The notes under the pieces: generated by a model
Told to the model about the DNA's origin: nothing
The model's database searches: none
What the model saw: the letters and a program-made list of their open reading frames with translations, nothing else
Assembly: GCA_945866125.1 (NCBI GenBank)
Contig: CAMBFZ010000018.1
Coordinates: 1 to 64,000, forward strand
Direction: 5' to 3'
Origin: Bordetella parapertussis
GTDB lineage: Bacteria > Pseudomonadota > Gammaproteobacteria > Burkholderiales > Burkholderiaceae_D
Length of the DNA: 64,000 nucleotides
Part shown: in pieces, positions 8,432-16,789 of the stretch
Position numbering within the stretch: the stretch's first letter is position 1
Layout: each line of letters opens with the position of its first letter
Translations under genes and position numbers: made by a program

Positions 8432-9507
8432 TGCAAAGACGTCAGTGTTTACGTTGGAGTTTCGGGTTATTTGGTGCTGCATTTTCCGGGCAAATTTTCG
8501 CGCAGAAAGCAGGCGCCGACGCCGCGGCAGCATCGGACAAGCTCATCTGGCGCCAGCGCGCGCTGATTGGTTTTGGCACCACCTTGTGGCTCAAGGCCGG
8601 TCACCCTAACGCCGATCAGCTCGATGCCGCGCTCACCGCCGCAGTGAATGCCATTCGCGGCGTTGAGCGCCAGATGAGCCTGTTTGATCCCAATAGCGCA
8701 GTGAGTCGTTTGAATGCACAAGGTTCGTTGCGCCAACCCGATGCGCAGCTGCTATCCGTACTCAATCTCGCGCGCGATGTGTCGGCGCGTAGCGGTGGGG
8801 CGTTTGATATCAGCATGCAGCCGCTCTGGCAAACCTGGTCGCAAGCCGCAGCGCAGGGTGATCTGCCCACCCAACGCGAGGTACAACGCGCCAAGGCACT
8901 GGTCAATTGGCGCGCCGTCGAAGCATCCGCCTCCATCGTGCGCCTCAACCAGCCCGGCATGGGCGTCTCGCTCAATGGCATCGCACAAGGCTACGCCTCC
9001 GATCTTGCACGCGCCACTTTGCAGGCGCATGGTATCGCCCACGCCATGCTTGATGTCGGTGAAACCACCACGCTCGGCAACGCACCGACAGACAAAGCCT
9101 GGTCGTTTGAAATCGAACCCGCCGTCGTGGCTACTGCCCCAGGAAGAATCACCCACACCGGCTCGGATTCATCCGGCAAAGCGACTGGGCGAGCGCCGGT
9201 ACTAGTTGGCGACGGTCGCGCGATGGCCACCTCATCAGACGCGCACACCGCCTTCAGCGCCGATCATTTGCATCACCATATCGTCAACCCCGAGACGGGT
9301 TACTCGCCCCTGCATTGGTCGTCCGTCACCGTAATAGCGCCGCGCTGTGTGCTGGCCGACGCATTGACGAAAGTATTTTTTATGCTGCCGCCATCGCAGG
9401 TGCTCGCTGCTGCGCGACGTTGGGAGGTCGATGTCGTCTTGCAAGATAAAGCCGGCAAGTGGATCGCCAGCCCGGGGGCGCGCACGGTTATGCCGCCGCT
9501 TGCCTAA
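8428..9507 (+). CDS. apbE: ApbE-type FAD:protein FMN transferase
   Basis: A 359-residue protein with an N-terminal export signal ending near AQ (26). ApbE attaches FMN to Thr of the flavoprotein motif in the periplasm. Visible motifs are GGAFDISMQPLW, SLNGIAQGYASD, GRAMATSSD and the metal-binding DALTKVFFML (Asp and Thr of the D-A-x-T pattern). The usual DIGGE motif reads LDVGETTTLGN, a modest divergence. The start overlaps the NosR-like stop codon (atgatg; 8428 or 8431), so translation is probably coupled. Its likely substrate is the upstream FMN-binding protein. Confidence 0.9.
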   Translation: MMQRRQCLRWSFGLFGAAFSGQIFAQKAGADAAAASDKLIWRQRALIGFGTTLWLKAGHPNADQLDAALTAAVNAIRGVERQMSLFDPNSAVSRLNAQGSLRQPDAQLLSVLNLARDVSARSGGAFDISMQPLWQTWSQAAAQGDLPTQREVQRAKALVNWRAVEASASIVRLNQPGMGVSLNGIAQGYASDLARATLQAHGIAHAMLDVGETTTLGNAPTDKAWSFEIEPAVVATAPGRITHTGSDSSGKATGRAPVLVGDGRAMATSSDAHTAFSADHLHHHIVNPETGYSPLHWSSVTVIAPRCVLADALTKVFFMLPPSQVLAAARRWEVDVVLQDKAGKWIASPGARTVMPPLA

Positions 9508-9530
9508 CATTACGTAAAGGATCGTTGCAG

Positions 9531-11597
9531 ATGAACTCGCCAATTCGGATTCAGCCTTCAGTTTGTCCGCACGATTGCACCAGCACCTGTGCGCTAGAGG
9601 TCGAAGTGCTCGACCCACACACCATTGGCCGGGTGCGGGGTTCCAAGCGCAACAGCTACACAGCCGGCGTCATTTGCGAAAAAGTCGCACGCTACGCCGA
9701 GCGGCAGCACCACCCGGACCGCCTGCTCACGCCTTTGCTGCGTAACGGACCCAAAGGCAGCAAGCAATGGAAGCCGATCGGCTGGGAAGAAGCGCTTGAC
9801 CGCGTGGCCGACACCTTTTTACAAAAGGCGGCCCAGTTTGGATCCGAAACGGTCTGGCCTTATTTTTATGCTGGCACCATGGGATTGGTGCAGCGTGACG
9901 GCATACAGCGATTGCGTCATGCAATGCGCTATTCGCGCTGGCATGCCACGATTTGCGTTGAACTCTCCGACAGTGGCTGGATCGCCGGTGTTGGTAGCAA
10001 GCGCGGTGTTGATTTGCGCGAAGCCGCCGAGCATGCCGATCTGATCATCATTTGGGGCGGCAATCCGGTCAATACCCAAATCAATGTCATGCAGCATGCG
10101 ATGGCCGCCAAAAAACGCGGCGCCAAACTTGTCGTCATCGACCCCTACCGCACCGGTACCGCTGAAAAGGCTGACCTGCATCTGGCAGTACGTCCCGGCA
10201 CGGACGGTGCACTCGCTTGCGCGATGATGCATGTCTTGTTTGCCGAAGGCTTTGCCGACCGCGACTATCTGCGTCGCTACACCGATTGCCCCTACGAACT
10301 CGAAGCCCACGTCAAAACCCGCACGCCCGAATGGGCTGCCGCTATCACTGGCATACCTGCCGAAACCATTGTCAGTTTTGCGCGTGACTACGGCCGCGCG
10401 CGCTGCAGTTTCATTCGCTGTCATCATGGCTTTTCCCGCTCACGCAATGGTGCCGTCAACATGCACGCCGTCACCTGCCTGCCGGCAGTCACCGGCGCGT
10501 GGCAGCACAAAGGCGGCGGCGCCATTTACGGCCACTCCGGCATTTATCCGCTCAACCGCAGTTTGATTGAAGGGCTCGATCTGGTTGATCCCACGATACG
10601 CGCCTTAGATCAATCCCGACTTGGCGCAATTTTGACCGGGGACGCAGAGGCACTCAAAGGGGGGCCACCAGTCACCGCGATGCTGGTGCAAAACACCAAT
10701 CCGGCGCTGGTCTGTCCAGACCTGCATCAGGTGCATGCAGGGTTGGCGCGTGAAGACTTGTTCACCTGTGTGCATGAACAATTCATGACCGAGACAGCGG
10801 CCTTTGCCGACATTGTGCTGCCAGCGACGACCTTTCTTGAGCACGATGATTTTTATACCGCCAGCGGCCACACCGTGTTTCAGGTAGCGCGCAAATTGGT
10901 CGAGGCGCCGGGCGAGGCCAAAGAAAATCACTATGTCATCACTGAGTTAGCGCGGCGGCTGGGGGCACAACATCCCGGCTTTGAGATGAGCGCCTGGGAC
11001 ATCATGGACCAGAGTTTGCAGCAATCCGGCATGTGGGATGCGCAGACCAACTACGAGCGTGGTGGGCAGGATTTCGCGTATCCCTTTGAGCGTATGCATT
11101 TTCTTGACGGCTTTGATACGGCCGACAAAAAATTCCATTTCAAAGCCGACTGGCAGCGCTTCGGTGGCCGTTGGGAGGCCATGCCTGTGCTGCCGGATCA
11201 TTTTGATGTGATCGACAATGCTAGCGACAACAAGCCCTACCGGCTGGTGACGGCGCCAGCGCGGACCTTCCTCAATTCCACTTTTACTGAAACCCCCAGC
11301 TCGCGCAAACGCGAGCAACGACCAACCGTATTGATGCACCCCGAAGATTCCAGCGCACTTGGTGTCACGGATGGCCAGCGCGTCCAAATCGGTAATGAGC
11401 GTGCCCAAGTCACGGTGCATGTCCAGGCGCAATCGGGGCAGCAGCGCGGCGTGGTGGTCGTCGAAGGCATCTGGCCGAATCAGTATTTCGACAACGGCAT
11501 CGGCATCAATGCCCTGACCAGCGCCGAGCCCGGCTGGCCAAACGGTGGGGCGGTGTTTCATGACACCGCGGTCTGGATACGCGCGCTGTCAGACTAA
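9531..11597 (+). CDS. Molybdopterin-dependent oxidoreductase (DMSO-reductase family)
   Basis: A 688-residue catalytic subunit with a [4Fe-4S] motif at Cys12, Cys16, Cys20 and Cys49, then IGWEEALDRVAD, IIWGGNPVNTQ and VIDPYRTGTAEKAD, which are cofactor-binding blocks of the family. The C-terminal beta-barrel domain starts near PYRLVTAPARTFLNSTF. There is no Tat signal, so it should be cytoplasmic. The start at 9531 has aaagga upstream. It follows apbE by 23 bp in the same orientation. No separate Fe-S or membrane subunit is present, so the NosR-like protein may be the electron partner (inference). The substrate is unknown; subfamilies include polysulfide, thiosulfate and formate enzymes. Confidence 0.88.
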   Translation: MNSPIRIQPSVCPHDCTSTCALEVEVLDPHTIGRVRGSKRNSYTAGVICEKVARYAERQHHPDRLLTPLLRNGPKGSKQWKPIGWEEALDRVADTFLQKAAQFGSETVWPYFYAGTMGLVQRDGIQRLRHAMRYSRWHATICVELSDSGWIAGVGSKRGVDLREAAEHADLIIIWGGNPVNTQINVMQHAMAAKKRGAKLVVIDPYRTGTAEKADLHLAVRPGTDGALACAMMHVLFAEGFADRDYLRRYTDCPYELEAHVKTRTPEWAAAITGIPAETIVSFARDYGRARCSFIRCHHGFSRSRNGAVNMHAVTCLPAVTGAWQHKGGGAIYGHSGIYPLNRSLIEGLDLVDPTIRALDQSRLGAILTGDAEALKGGPPVTAMLVQNTNPALVCPDLHQVHAGLAREDLFTCVHEQFMTETAAFADIVLPATTFLEHDDFYTASGHTVFQVARKLVEAPGEAKENHYVITELARRLGAQHPGFEMSAWDIMDQSLQQSGMWDAQTNYERGGQDFAYPFERMHFLDGFDTADKKFHFKADWQRFGGRWEAMPVLPDHFDVIDNASDNKPYRLVTAPARTFLNSTFTETPSSRKREQRPTVLMHPEDSSALGVTDGQRVQIGNERAQVTVHVQAQSGQQRGVVVVEGIWPNQYFDNGIGINALTSAEPGWPNGGAVFHDTAVWIRALSD

Positions 11598-11604
11598 GGC
11601 GCGC

Positions 11605-13032
11605 TTATTTTTTTTCAAGCACGGTGAGTACTTCTGCCACCAGTCTGTCCTGTTTGTACTCCACACCTTGTGGGTCCACGCCGGTGCGCACGATGATCAC
11701 ATCGTGCCCGGGAACCACCGTGACATATTGGCCTTTGTTGCCGGCGGTGGTGTAGGTACCCTTGGGGATAGCACGCATCGTATCAAGTAGCCAAAACTGC
11801 GCACCATATCCCCATTCACCTTTGACTGCCGGTCGGCTTGGTGCGGGTGTGCTGATGAATTTTATCCAGCCTTCGGGCAGCATGCGTTTACCCGCATGCA
11901 CGCCATCGCTGTCGAGAAAAATCCCGAAGCGCGCCAGATCACGGGCCGTCGTATAGACCTGACTAGAGCTGACAAAATTACCTTGATAGTCAACTTCCAT
12001 GCGGGTGTGATACATCCCCAGCGGATGCAGCAGTTCGTCGTAAGGAAAGCGCAGATAACGCGCATCATCATTGAGAACATGGCGTAACGCGCGCAATAAA
12101 AGCAGGGTGTCATTATTGGCGTAGCGCCAGTGCGTACCGGGCTTAAATTCCAGCGCAGACCCAGTCACCGCGCTCACCACATCCTGCCCACCAAAATAAA
12201 CCGCCGCCGTATTCGCGCCGCCGCTCTGCAGACCGCTCGACATCCACATCAGATCTTGATACGTAATGGCGCGGCGCGGATCACCTTCCGGCCATTCCGG
12301 AATGGCAGCAGGTTCATTAAGCTGCAACAAACCCTGCTGACTGGCGATCGCTAGCAGCGCCGCGCTGATGCTTTTGGCAGTAGACCAGGTGCGGTAGCTT
12401 GTGTGAATGCCAAAGCCTTTGGCGTAACGTTCGGCGATAAGGTGATAGCGCTTGTTTTTGTCGCGTGTAATCACCAGCACAGCGTTGGTCACCGTGCCGG
12501 GTGTTTTCGCGTGACTGACGCCATCAAAGGCGCGATCCAGCACCACGGCCAATTCGGGGAAGCGTGGATCAATCCCACTCTCAGGCAGATCAACCCGGTC
12601 ACCGGCTGGAAAAGCTAACGCACTGACGTCGGGTGTCGGCACATCAGGACGTTGGGGCAGACGCGGCAGATCTTGCAGGGTCCAGTGCGGTGGCAGCAGC
12701 GTGCAGCCCATGCTGTCGCGGTAAGCGGCACGCCGAAAGATGGTGCCGGTTTTGTCATACGCTGTTACCACACGATGCTGCGTGTCGATCATGGGATCAG
12801 GATAACCCTTGCCTTCCACATCAATTAGCTCGATTTTTTTAATATCGTCCAAACTGCGGCCGGCAAAAAAATAGGCTGAGCAGGTAAACACGGCACGATA
12901 ACCCGCCACAATCTCCGGTGCATCCAGACTGGTCGCACCGGCGGGGAATTGGTAGAGGGGGGCGGCGTAGCCGGGTGCAATAGGTAGCAGCAAGCCGACC
13001 AGCAGCAGAGAAAAAAACCGTGTTTTTTGCAT
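11605..13032 (-). CDS. Exported serine hydrolase, beta-lactamase class C fold
   Basis: A 475-residue protein with a signal peptide (MQKTRFFSLLLVGLLLPIAP...AA). The SxxK motif is STAKSISAALLA and the Tyr-x-Asn motif is YANND, which are the catalytic residues of class C beta-lactamase/esterase-like enzymes. The KTG-box equivalent may be GNKGQYVTVVPG. The N-terminal 160 residues before the catalytic domain are not typical and may be a separate domain. Members hydrolyse esters or peptides, and a role in antibiotic resistance should not be assumed. It ends 7 bp from the convergent Mo-oxidoreductase gene. Confidence 0.85.
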   Translation of the reverse strand: MQKTRFFSLLLVGLLLPIAPGYAAPLYQFPAGATSLDAPEIVAGYRAVFTCSAYFFAGRSLDDIKKIELIDVEGKGYPDPMIDTQHRVVTAYDKTGTIFRRAAYRDSMGCTLLPPHWTLQDLPRLPQRPDVPTPDVSALAFPAGDRVDLPESGIDPRFPELAVVLDRAFDGVSHAKTPGTVTNAVLVITRDKNKRYHLIAERYAKGFGIHTSYRTWSTAKSISAALLAIASQQGLLQLNEPAAIPEWPEGDPRRAITYQDLMWMSSGLQSGGANTAAVYFGGQDVVSAVTGSALEFKPGTHWRYANNDTLLLLRALRHVLNDDARYLRFPYDELLHPLGMYHTRMEVDYQGNFVSSSQVYTTARDLARFGIFLDSDGVHAGKRMLPEGWIKFISTPAPSRPAVKGEWGYGAQFWLLDTMRAIPKGTYTTAGNKGQYVTVVPGHDVIIVRTGVDPQGVEYKQDRLVAEVLTVLEKK

Positions 13033-13087
13033 GGGCAGTATGCGATCTGAATAAAATCGTTAGTTTAGTATCACGCGCAAATTTTGA

Positions 13088-14023
13088 TCACGGCACTACC
13101 TCGGCCGGTAGGCGCTGAGCAGGTCTTTTATTCACCAGCACAATACCTGCCGCAATGCCGGCGAGCGCTGCGATGATGCCCGGTGTGACCGGTTCACCCA
13201 GCCACCACGTATCAAACAGTAGCGCAAACACAGGTGTGAAAAATACAAAGGTACTCAGCTGGGTGGCAGGGTAGCGCCCTAGCAGCCACATCCATGTCAG
13301 GTAACTGGCAAAGGCACCCGCCACCGTCTGAATCGCAATCGAGCTCCATGCAAACGTACCAAGATGCATCGCCCAATTTTCGCCGAGCTGCAACGAGATA
13401 AAGGGCAAGACCGCGGCGCTCAACGCCACTTGGTAAAGCAGCAGTTTTTCGGGACTAATGCGGCTCAGATTTGTGCTGCGTATCACCACCGTCGTCAAGC
13501 CCCACAGGGCGCCTGCCAACAGCGCCAGCAAATCGCCCGACCAGCCGCCGCTGCCCAAGGAATTGGCCGCGTGCATCTGCAAACGATCCTGCAGCGCAAA
13601 CACCACCGCAGCAAAAGCGCAGGCCAGACCCAACCATTGCAGTGCGCCCAAACGCTCAGTGCGAACAAACACGGGCAGCAATAGCGCTACCCAAAAAGGC
13701 GCCGTATATAAAAAAATGGTTAAGCGAGTCGCAGTGGTGGTCTGTAGGCCGATATAAATGCAGATAAATTCGCCACAAAATAAAACACCCACCAACAGAC
13801 CGAACCACAATGATCCATCGCGTTCCACCAGTCGTACACCACGCCATGCGCACCACAGCAAGAGCAAGGCCGTGGCACCAGCAAAGCGCAGGGCGGCCTG
13901 CATCACCGGTGGTGCAGCGTCGAGGGTGGCTTTGACCAGAACCTGCTGAAAGCCCCAAAACAGACAGCAGACCACCAGCAGACAAACCGCCAGCGCATCG
14001 AGGTGGGTGCGTCGGACAATCAT
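13088..14023 (-). CDS. EamA/DMT family transporter (probable exporter)
   Basis: A 311-residue protein of ten hydrophobic segments made of two EamA repeats. The first begins LFWGFQQVLVKATLDAAPPV and the second SGDLLALLAGALWGLTTVVIRS. ATG 14023 is chosen because it places the first helix directly at the N-terminus; the frame stays open upstream but that part is hydrophilic and overlaps the next gene's end. The DMT superfamily exports amino acids and other metabolites; the substrate is unknown. It may be the last gene of the leftward nitrile hydratase group, with about 106 bp separating it from the preceding gene. Confidence 0.85.
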   Translation of the reverse strand: MIVRRTHLDALAVCLLVVCCLFWGFQQVLVKATLDAAPPVMQAALRFAGATALLLLWCAWRGVRLVERDGSLWFGLLVGVLFCGEFICIYIGLQTTTATRLTIFLYTAPFWVALLLPVFVRTERLGALQWLGLACAFAAVVFALQDRLQMHAANSLGSGGWSGDLLALLAGALWGLTTVVIRSTNLSRISPEKLLLYQVALSAAVLPFISLQLGENWAMHLGTFAWSSIAIQTVAGAFASYLTWMWLLGRYPATQLSTFVFFTPVFALLFDTWWLGEPVTPGIIAALAGIAAGIVLVNKRPAQRLPAEVVP

Positions 14024-14129
14024 GTCGCTGCCATCGAAAAAAAATAAGGACGGTGTAAGAGCAGGCTGGGTATCAGTGTCGTCACGCGCGCATATCGGAT
14101 ACGCCAAAAAAGTGGCCGCGAAACCATGC

Positions 14130-14786
14130 TTAAAAAAGCGCCAGCTGATGTTTTTCCAGCAGATAGTCCGCCACGAAGCGCAGCAGTAAATGATGGTGTG
14201 TCTCGGCATGCCAGTGCGCTTGCATGTTTTTTTTCAGGTACCAGCTGGCTTCGCTTTCCAGATGGCAGCCGATCAGACCAATATTGCCTTGCACGATGGC
14301 CATTGGATCCCCGTTAGCGTAAGTGGCCACCGTTTTAAAGCGGCCATTGATAAATGCGGGGCCGTCATAAAAATACATCCTGTGGTCTTTTCCACGCCAG
14401 ACGACTGGCGCCGTGGTGCCATACGAAGACTTGATGTCTGCCTTGGGACGTTTGATGTATTGCACCACCCGGGTCGTGTCGAGCAGGTCGAAATAATAGC
14501 GATCAGCCCAATACGCGCCCATGCAAATGCCCAGATAGACACCGCCGCGTTTGATAAATTGTTTGACCGCAGCGACATTGGCCTTCAGTAGCGACGCAAA
14601 CGATTCTGCATCGCCATCACCACCAGGAAAGACGACCATTGCCACGTCGTCAAAAAATCCGTCCTGCACTTTATATTTGGTGAAGACCTTGAAGTTATAG
14701 TCGGGCGACAGTGCTTTCATGATGCCGTTGACCGATTCAACGGAGCACATGGGTTGATGCACAAAGATCGCAATATTTTTTTTCAC
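14130..14786 (-). CDS. BPL_N / class I glutamine amidotransferase-like protein
   Basis: About 218 residues with a class I GATase-like fold. It has an N-terminal IAIFVHQP strand, VVFPGGDGDAESF near residue 55, and the nucleophile-elbow sequence GGVYLGICMGAYWA with Cys. This matches the N-terminal domain of some biotin protein ligases (BPL_N), a family of unknown enzymatic role. The start is uncertain. GTG 14786 gives the natural VKKNIAIF beginning. GTG 14861 would overlap the cupin gene by 37 bp and add an atypical basic leader. It lies downstream of nitrile hydratase and the cupin on the same strand. Its function there is unknown. Confidence 0.65.
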   Translation of the reverse strand: MKKNIAIFVHQPMCSVESVNGIMKALSPDYNFKVFTKYKVQDGFFDDVAMVVFPGGDGDAESFASLLKANVAAVKQFIKRGGVYLGICMGAYWADRYYFDLLDTTRVVQYIKRPKADIKSSYGTTAPVVWRGKDHRMYFYDGPAFINGRFKTVATYANGDPMAIVQGNIGLIGCHLESEASWYLKKNMQAHWHAETHHHLLLRFVADYLLEKHQLALF

Positions 14787-14824
14787 GACAAAGCTGAAAT
14801 TAATTCGTCCGTCATTCCCTTGAG

Positions 14825-15316
14825 TCAGACGCCGCCTTGCGGGTGGGTCGGGTCTATCCACAAGACGGTCTCGGGTTTTTCAACGGGTTCGATATCGATG
14901 TTGACTGCCACCGCCTGCCCGTCGCTGCGGCACAGCACGCATTCGAGCGCCTCGTCTGGGCTGGCATTAATTTCCTGGTGCGGCACATACGGCGGCACAT
15001 AGATAAAGTCGCCCGGTCCGGCTTCGGCGGTAAATTCAAGCTGATTTCCCCACCGCATGCGGGCCCGGCCTTTGACGACGTAAATCACGCTCTCAAGCGG
15101 GCCGTGATGGTGAGCGCCGGTCTTGGCATTGGGATGAATATGGACGGTGCCGGCCCAGAGTTTTTGCGCACCCACCCGGGCGAAATTAATGGCCGCCTTC
15201 CGATCCATGCCCGGCGTCGAGGGCACATTGCCGTCGAGCTGATCGCCCGGCACGACCTTCACGCCATGGTGCTTCCAGTCGGTGGCCGTTGCGTCGGGAT
15301 GGTGGTCGTCAGACAT
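14825..15316 (-). CDS. Cupin-domain protein in the nitrile hydratase cluster
   Basis: A 163-residue single-domain cupin. Motif 1 is GAHHHGPLESVIYVVKGRARM (HxH then Glu) and motif 2 is GDFIYVPPYVPHQEIN, giving a typical three-His/one-Glu metal site. The mid-protein sequence AGTVHIHPNAKTGAHHH also supports a metal-binding barrel. It follows nitrile hydratase beta by 48 bp in the same direction, where many clusters carry an activator gene. It could be a dioxygenase, a metal-handling protein or a regulator; nothing in the sequence decides between these. Confidence 0.8.
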   Translation of the reverse strand: MSDDHHPDATATDWKHHGVKVVPGDQLDGNVPSTPGMDRKAAINFARVGAQKLWAGTVHIHPNAKTGAHHHGPLESVIYVVKGRARMRWGNQLEFTAEAGPGDFIYVPPYVPHQEINASPDEALECVLCRSDGQAVAVNIDIEPVEKPETVLWIDPTHPQGGV

Positions 15317-15364
15317 GCACTTGCCTCTTATGGGTTAGTCAGATGGGTTCACTGTAGCATCGGT

Positions 15365-15982
15365 TCAGCGTGCCTGTTCGAGATAGCTTTCAAATACACC
15401 GACATGGATTTTTGCTGCATCGGCCGTATCCGGCCAGAGCTCGGTAGCGTCAAAGCGGACATCGTAGCTAGGCTCGGCCTGCGCGGCGACGCCGTGCGCG
15501 TGCGCGTCAGGAAAAGGGTAAGCGGGCGACACGCCGACGACCACGCCGCGTTTGCCGCGAATATAGCCGGGCATGCGCACGTGACCGGAGACATGGTCGT
15601 CGCGTACCCGCACCAGATCACCGGGCAGGTAAGTCTGACGGTCTGCACGATTGCTGCGGCCGGCACAAGCTTGTTGGGCCAGCGGAAAGGTGCCCTGTGC
15701 GCGCCGCTCCAACTCATCTTTACTGATCAGCCCTTTTTCCACACAGAGCGTAGCCAAGCTCGTCAGCGAGCGCTCGTAATAGCTCGCTTGCAGATAATGG
15801 CGCGGCTCCATGCGCTCAATCGCGTAGCGGTATTCGTCCATATTAAAGATGCCGTGCTTGACTGCGAGACTGTAGAGCGCATTGGCGCGCACCTCCCAGC
15901 TTGCATGAAACACTGCCGCGTCAGCACTGTGACGAACCGGCCCGAAGCCTTGTTTTCCACCGAGGTCATGCATGCCGTTCAT
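15365..15982 (-). CDS. nthB: Nitrile hydratase, beta subunit
   Basis: A 205-residue beta subunit. The opening MNGMHDLGGKQGFGPV is a signature of the family. The C-terminal SH3-like domain begins at YLPGDLVRVRDDHVSGHVRMPGY and ends DATELWPD...IHVGVFESYLE, as in known beta subunits. It pairs with the alpha subunit encoded 54 bp upstream to hydrate nitriles to amides in the cytoplasm. The order alpha then beta, same strand, indicates one operon. The length is slightly shorter than many beta subunits (about 210-235) but complete. Confidence 0.93.
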   Translation of the reverse strand: MNGMHDLGGKQGFGPVRHSADAAVFHASWEVRANALYSLAVKHGIFNMDEYRYAIERMEPRHYLQASYYERSLTSLATLCVEKGLISKDELERRAQGTFPLAQQACAGRSNRADRQTYLPGDLVRVRDDHVSGHVRMPGYIRGKRGVVVGVSPAYPFPDAHAHGVAAQAEPSYDVRFDATELWPDTADAAKIHVGVFESYLEQAR

Positions 15983-16036
15983 AAAACAATTCCTTTGCAG
16001 CGTAAGTGAGAAAGGAGAAACCGGGTGCTTAATTTG

Positions 16037-16633
16037 TTAACCCGCGCGCGCCACACCGATCAGTGCGTCCTTGCTGACCAAACCAAGCAGTTGCGTCTCT
16101 GACCAGCCGTCGGTGTCGGCAGGGCGCTCCGGCAGCACCATATAGCGGGTGTCGGTGGTGGTGTCCCACACGCGGATTTCGGTGTCAGCGGGCAGGTCAA
16201 GACCCATCTCCCTCAGCACGGTGCGGGATTCCCGAACTACGCGCGCGCGATATTCCAGATCTTTATACCAGTCGGGTGGCAGACCAATGATGCTAAAGGC
16301 GGTGCAGGAGCAGAGGGTGCAGCAGATCACGTTGTGGATATGCGGCGTATTTTCGAGCACCACCAGATGGCGATGATGGGGCGGCATCGATAACCCGAGT
16401 TCTTCGACTGCGTGTTTGCCGTTGGTCAGCAGGCGATCGCGGAATGCCGGATCGGTCCAGGCTTTGACGACCACCCGAGCGCCGTTTTCTGGTACCCATT
16501 CGTGATAGGCGAGCTCGTTAAAGGTCGTGACAAATTCTTGCGGGTGTAAGTGCTGCTCGTCGAGTACGGATTCAATGGCAGCCAGACGTTGCTCGATCGG
16601 CGCTGCAGTGGATAATTCACGTGAGTCGCTCAT
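16037..16633 (-). CDS. nthA: Nitrile hydratase, alpha subunit (cobalt-type motif)
   Basis: A 198-residue alpha subunit. The metal-binding claw is CTLCSC at residues 105-110; Thr in the second position is the cobalt-type signature (iron-type has Ser). An extra Cys104 directly precedes it (VICCTLCSC), where most relatives have Val. DPAFRDRLLTNGKHAVEELG and PPDWYKDLEYRARVVRESR are standard family blocks. The two later cysteines of the motif are normally oxidised to sulfinic and sulfenic acid. The gene is 157 bp downstream of the BKACE gene and starts the nitrile hydratase group. No recognisable cobalt-inserting activator gene follows. Confidence 0.93.
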   Translation of the reverse strand: MSDSRELSTAAPIEQRLAAIESVLDEQHLHPQEFVTTFNELAYHEWVPENGARVVVKAWTDPAFRDRLLTNGKHAVEELGLSMPPHHRHLVVLENTPHIHNVICCTLCSCTAFSIIGLPPDWYKDLEYRARVVRESRTVLREMGLDLPADTEIRVWDTTTDTRYMVLPERPADTDGWSETQLLGLVSKDALIGVARAG

Positions 16634-16789
16634 GGGGATCCTTCCGATTGCTCGGGCTTGATTATCAGGTGCGATTGAGTCTATCAGAATCGAGGGCGGT
16701 GCCCGGTAACGGGCGGGGTGACGGATACAGAGCTAAAGCGCTTGTTCGTTGCGCCCGGCAGCCGCCGCACGCAACGACACAAACCACAG

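Noticed and set aside
11605..13032. Antibiotic resistance beta-lactamase
   Set aside because: SxxK and YxN motifs define the fold, but the long N-terminal part and lack of a clear KTG box fit the general serine-hydrolase family better.
14837..16009. Long open frame (about 390 codons) on the plus strand
   Set aside because: It is antisense to the cupin and nitrile hydratase beta genes, whose families are clear, and its translation resembles no known protein. High GC with few stops on the opposite strand explains it.
1835..16633. Single nitrile hydratase-amidase operon
   Set aside because: The amidase and nitrile hydratase are about 13 kb apart with several unrelated genes on both strands between them.
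16701..16714. Small hairpin gcccg-gtaa-cgggc between the BKACE and nitrile hydratase genes
   Set aside because: Only five base pairs and no T-run, so it cannot be called a terminator with confidence.
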